DNA of 34,906 nucleotides from Lachnospiraceae bacterium (GTDB lineage: Bacteria > Bacillota > Clostridia > Lachnospirales > Lachnospiraceae). The stretch is taken from positions 1 to 34,906 of the forward strand of contig CASJPF010000039.1 of the NCBI GenBank assembly GCA_949383255.1. The letters are read 5' to 3'. The position numbers and the translations under genes were made by a program. The notes below the pieces were generated by a model that did not search any database, was not told the DNA's origin, and was given only the letters and a program-made list of their open reading frames with translations. The first letter of the stretch is position 1. The number at the start of each line of letters is the position of its first letter. Shown here in pieces: positions 34,599-34,906 of the stretch.

Positions 34599-34906
34599 AT
34601 GTTAAATAAAGTTTCTGTTCAACTATCAAAATTTCTATTACAAAAGATAAAAGAAGATAAGCAAGAACAAGATGTGTATACATATGGTTTCGAGCTAATA
34701 ATATCTACAATTATTTTTTTTGTTTCCATCATAGTTATTTCTGCTATATTATCGAGTCCCATATCAGGTTTGGTGTTCCTTATCACATTTGTTCCCTTGA
34801 GATTGTTTACAGGGGGATATCATGCTGACACATATAGTCGATGTTTTATCTTAACACGACTTTACAACTTTATAAATGATACCCTTGCTTCTGAAGCACT
34901 TGTTTT
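34599..34906 (+). CDS. agrB: AgrB-like accessory gene regulator protease, 3' truncated by window
   Basis: AgrB is a membrane cysteine protease that cuts and cyclises the AgrD signal peptide. The frame is open to the window end. It begins MLNKVSVQLSKFLLQKIKED. A membrane helix (LIISTIIFFVSIIVISAIL) and the signature PLRLFTGGYHADTYSRCFI follow, with the catalytic His in GGYHA and Cys in SRCF both present. The ATG at 34599 gives the usual N-terminus; an ATG at 34587 in the same frame is an alternative, and AGAAAGG lies 14 bases before the chosen start. The divergent LytTR gene is its probable regulator. agrD should follow beyond the edge. Confidence 0.9.
   Translation, partial: MLNKVSVQLSKFLLQKIKEDKQEQDVYTYGFELIISTIIFFVSIIVISAILSSPISGLVFLITFVPLRLFTGGYHADTYSRCFILTRLYNFINDTLASEALV

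Overview
The window looks like a chromosome segment of a low-GC Gram-positive anaerobe, most likely a member of the Lachnospiraceae. The grounds are strong AGGAGG-type ribosome binding sites, low GC, and a gene mix of clostridial type I-B CRISPR-Cas, FucO-type iron alcohol dehydrogenase, a LytTR/AgrB quorum module, an RsiV/SigV-type pair and a glycoside hydrolase family 2 remnant. Genus and species cannot be assigned from the sequence alone.

Layout. Positions 1-2002 are a graveyard: an IS607-type element (tnpA and tnpB, both with nonsense codons) sits inside a decayed family 2 glycosidase gene. A chemoreceptor gene follows (2016-4085, minus strand). Positions 4437-10360 are one very large CRISPR array: I count 91 repeats and 90 spacers. 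It runs straight into a minus-strand type I-B effector operon, cas6-cas8b-cas7-cas5-cas3 (16975 down to 10355). No cas1, cas2 or cas4 is present, and the stop codon of cas3 lies inside the first, leader-side repeat.

The most interesting feature lies just upstream of cas6. A solitary degenerate CRISPR repeat (17092-17120) has its own promoter. The guide that would follow its 8-nt handle matches 16 of 17 bases of the cas6 promoter, between the -35 region and the -10, with the only mismatch at guide position 12. This is the layout expected of a Cas-regulating RNA (CreR) that lets Cascade repress its own operon.

Further right are an NTF2/SnoaL-like gene, an ECF sigma/RsiV anti-sigma operon with an ECF-type promoter, and an lrgA-lrgB-gntR operon with a palindromic GntR-type operator over its start site. 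Next come a membrane protein, a fucO-like dehydrogenase, an ABC-F ATPase with a possible leader peptide, and glgB behind a 1383-residue TPR/disordered/AAA-like protein with tyrosine-rich 15-residue repeats. Two small unrecognised genes follow. The right edge has a LytTR response regulator divergent from a truncated agrB, with paired direct repeats between them. Two copies of a structured intergenic repeat (about 24242-24350 and 32402-32510) flank the fucO/ABC-F and glgB regions.

Working together: the CRISPR effector genes, array and candidate regulatory RNA form one self-controlled interference unit without local adaptation. The sigma/anti-sigma, lrgAB-gntR and agr modules each carry recognisable local control sites.
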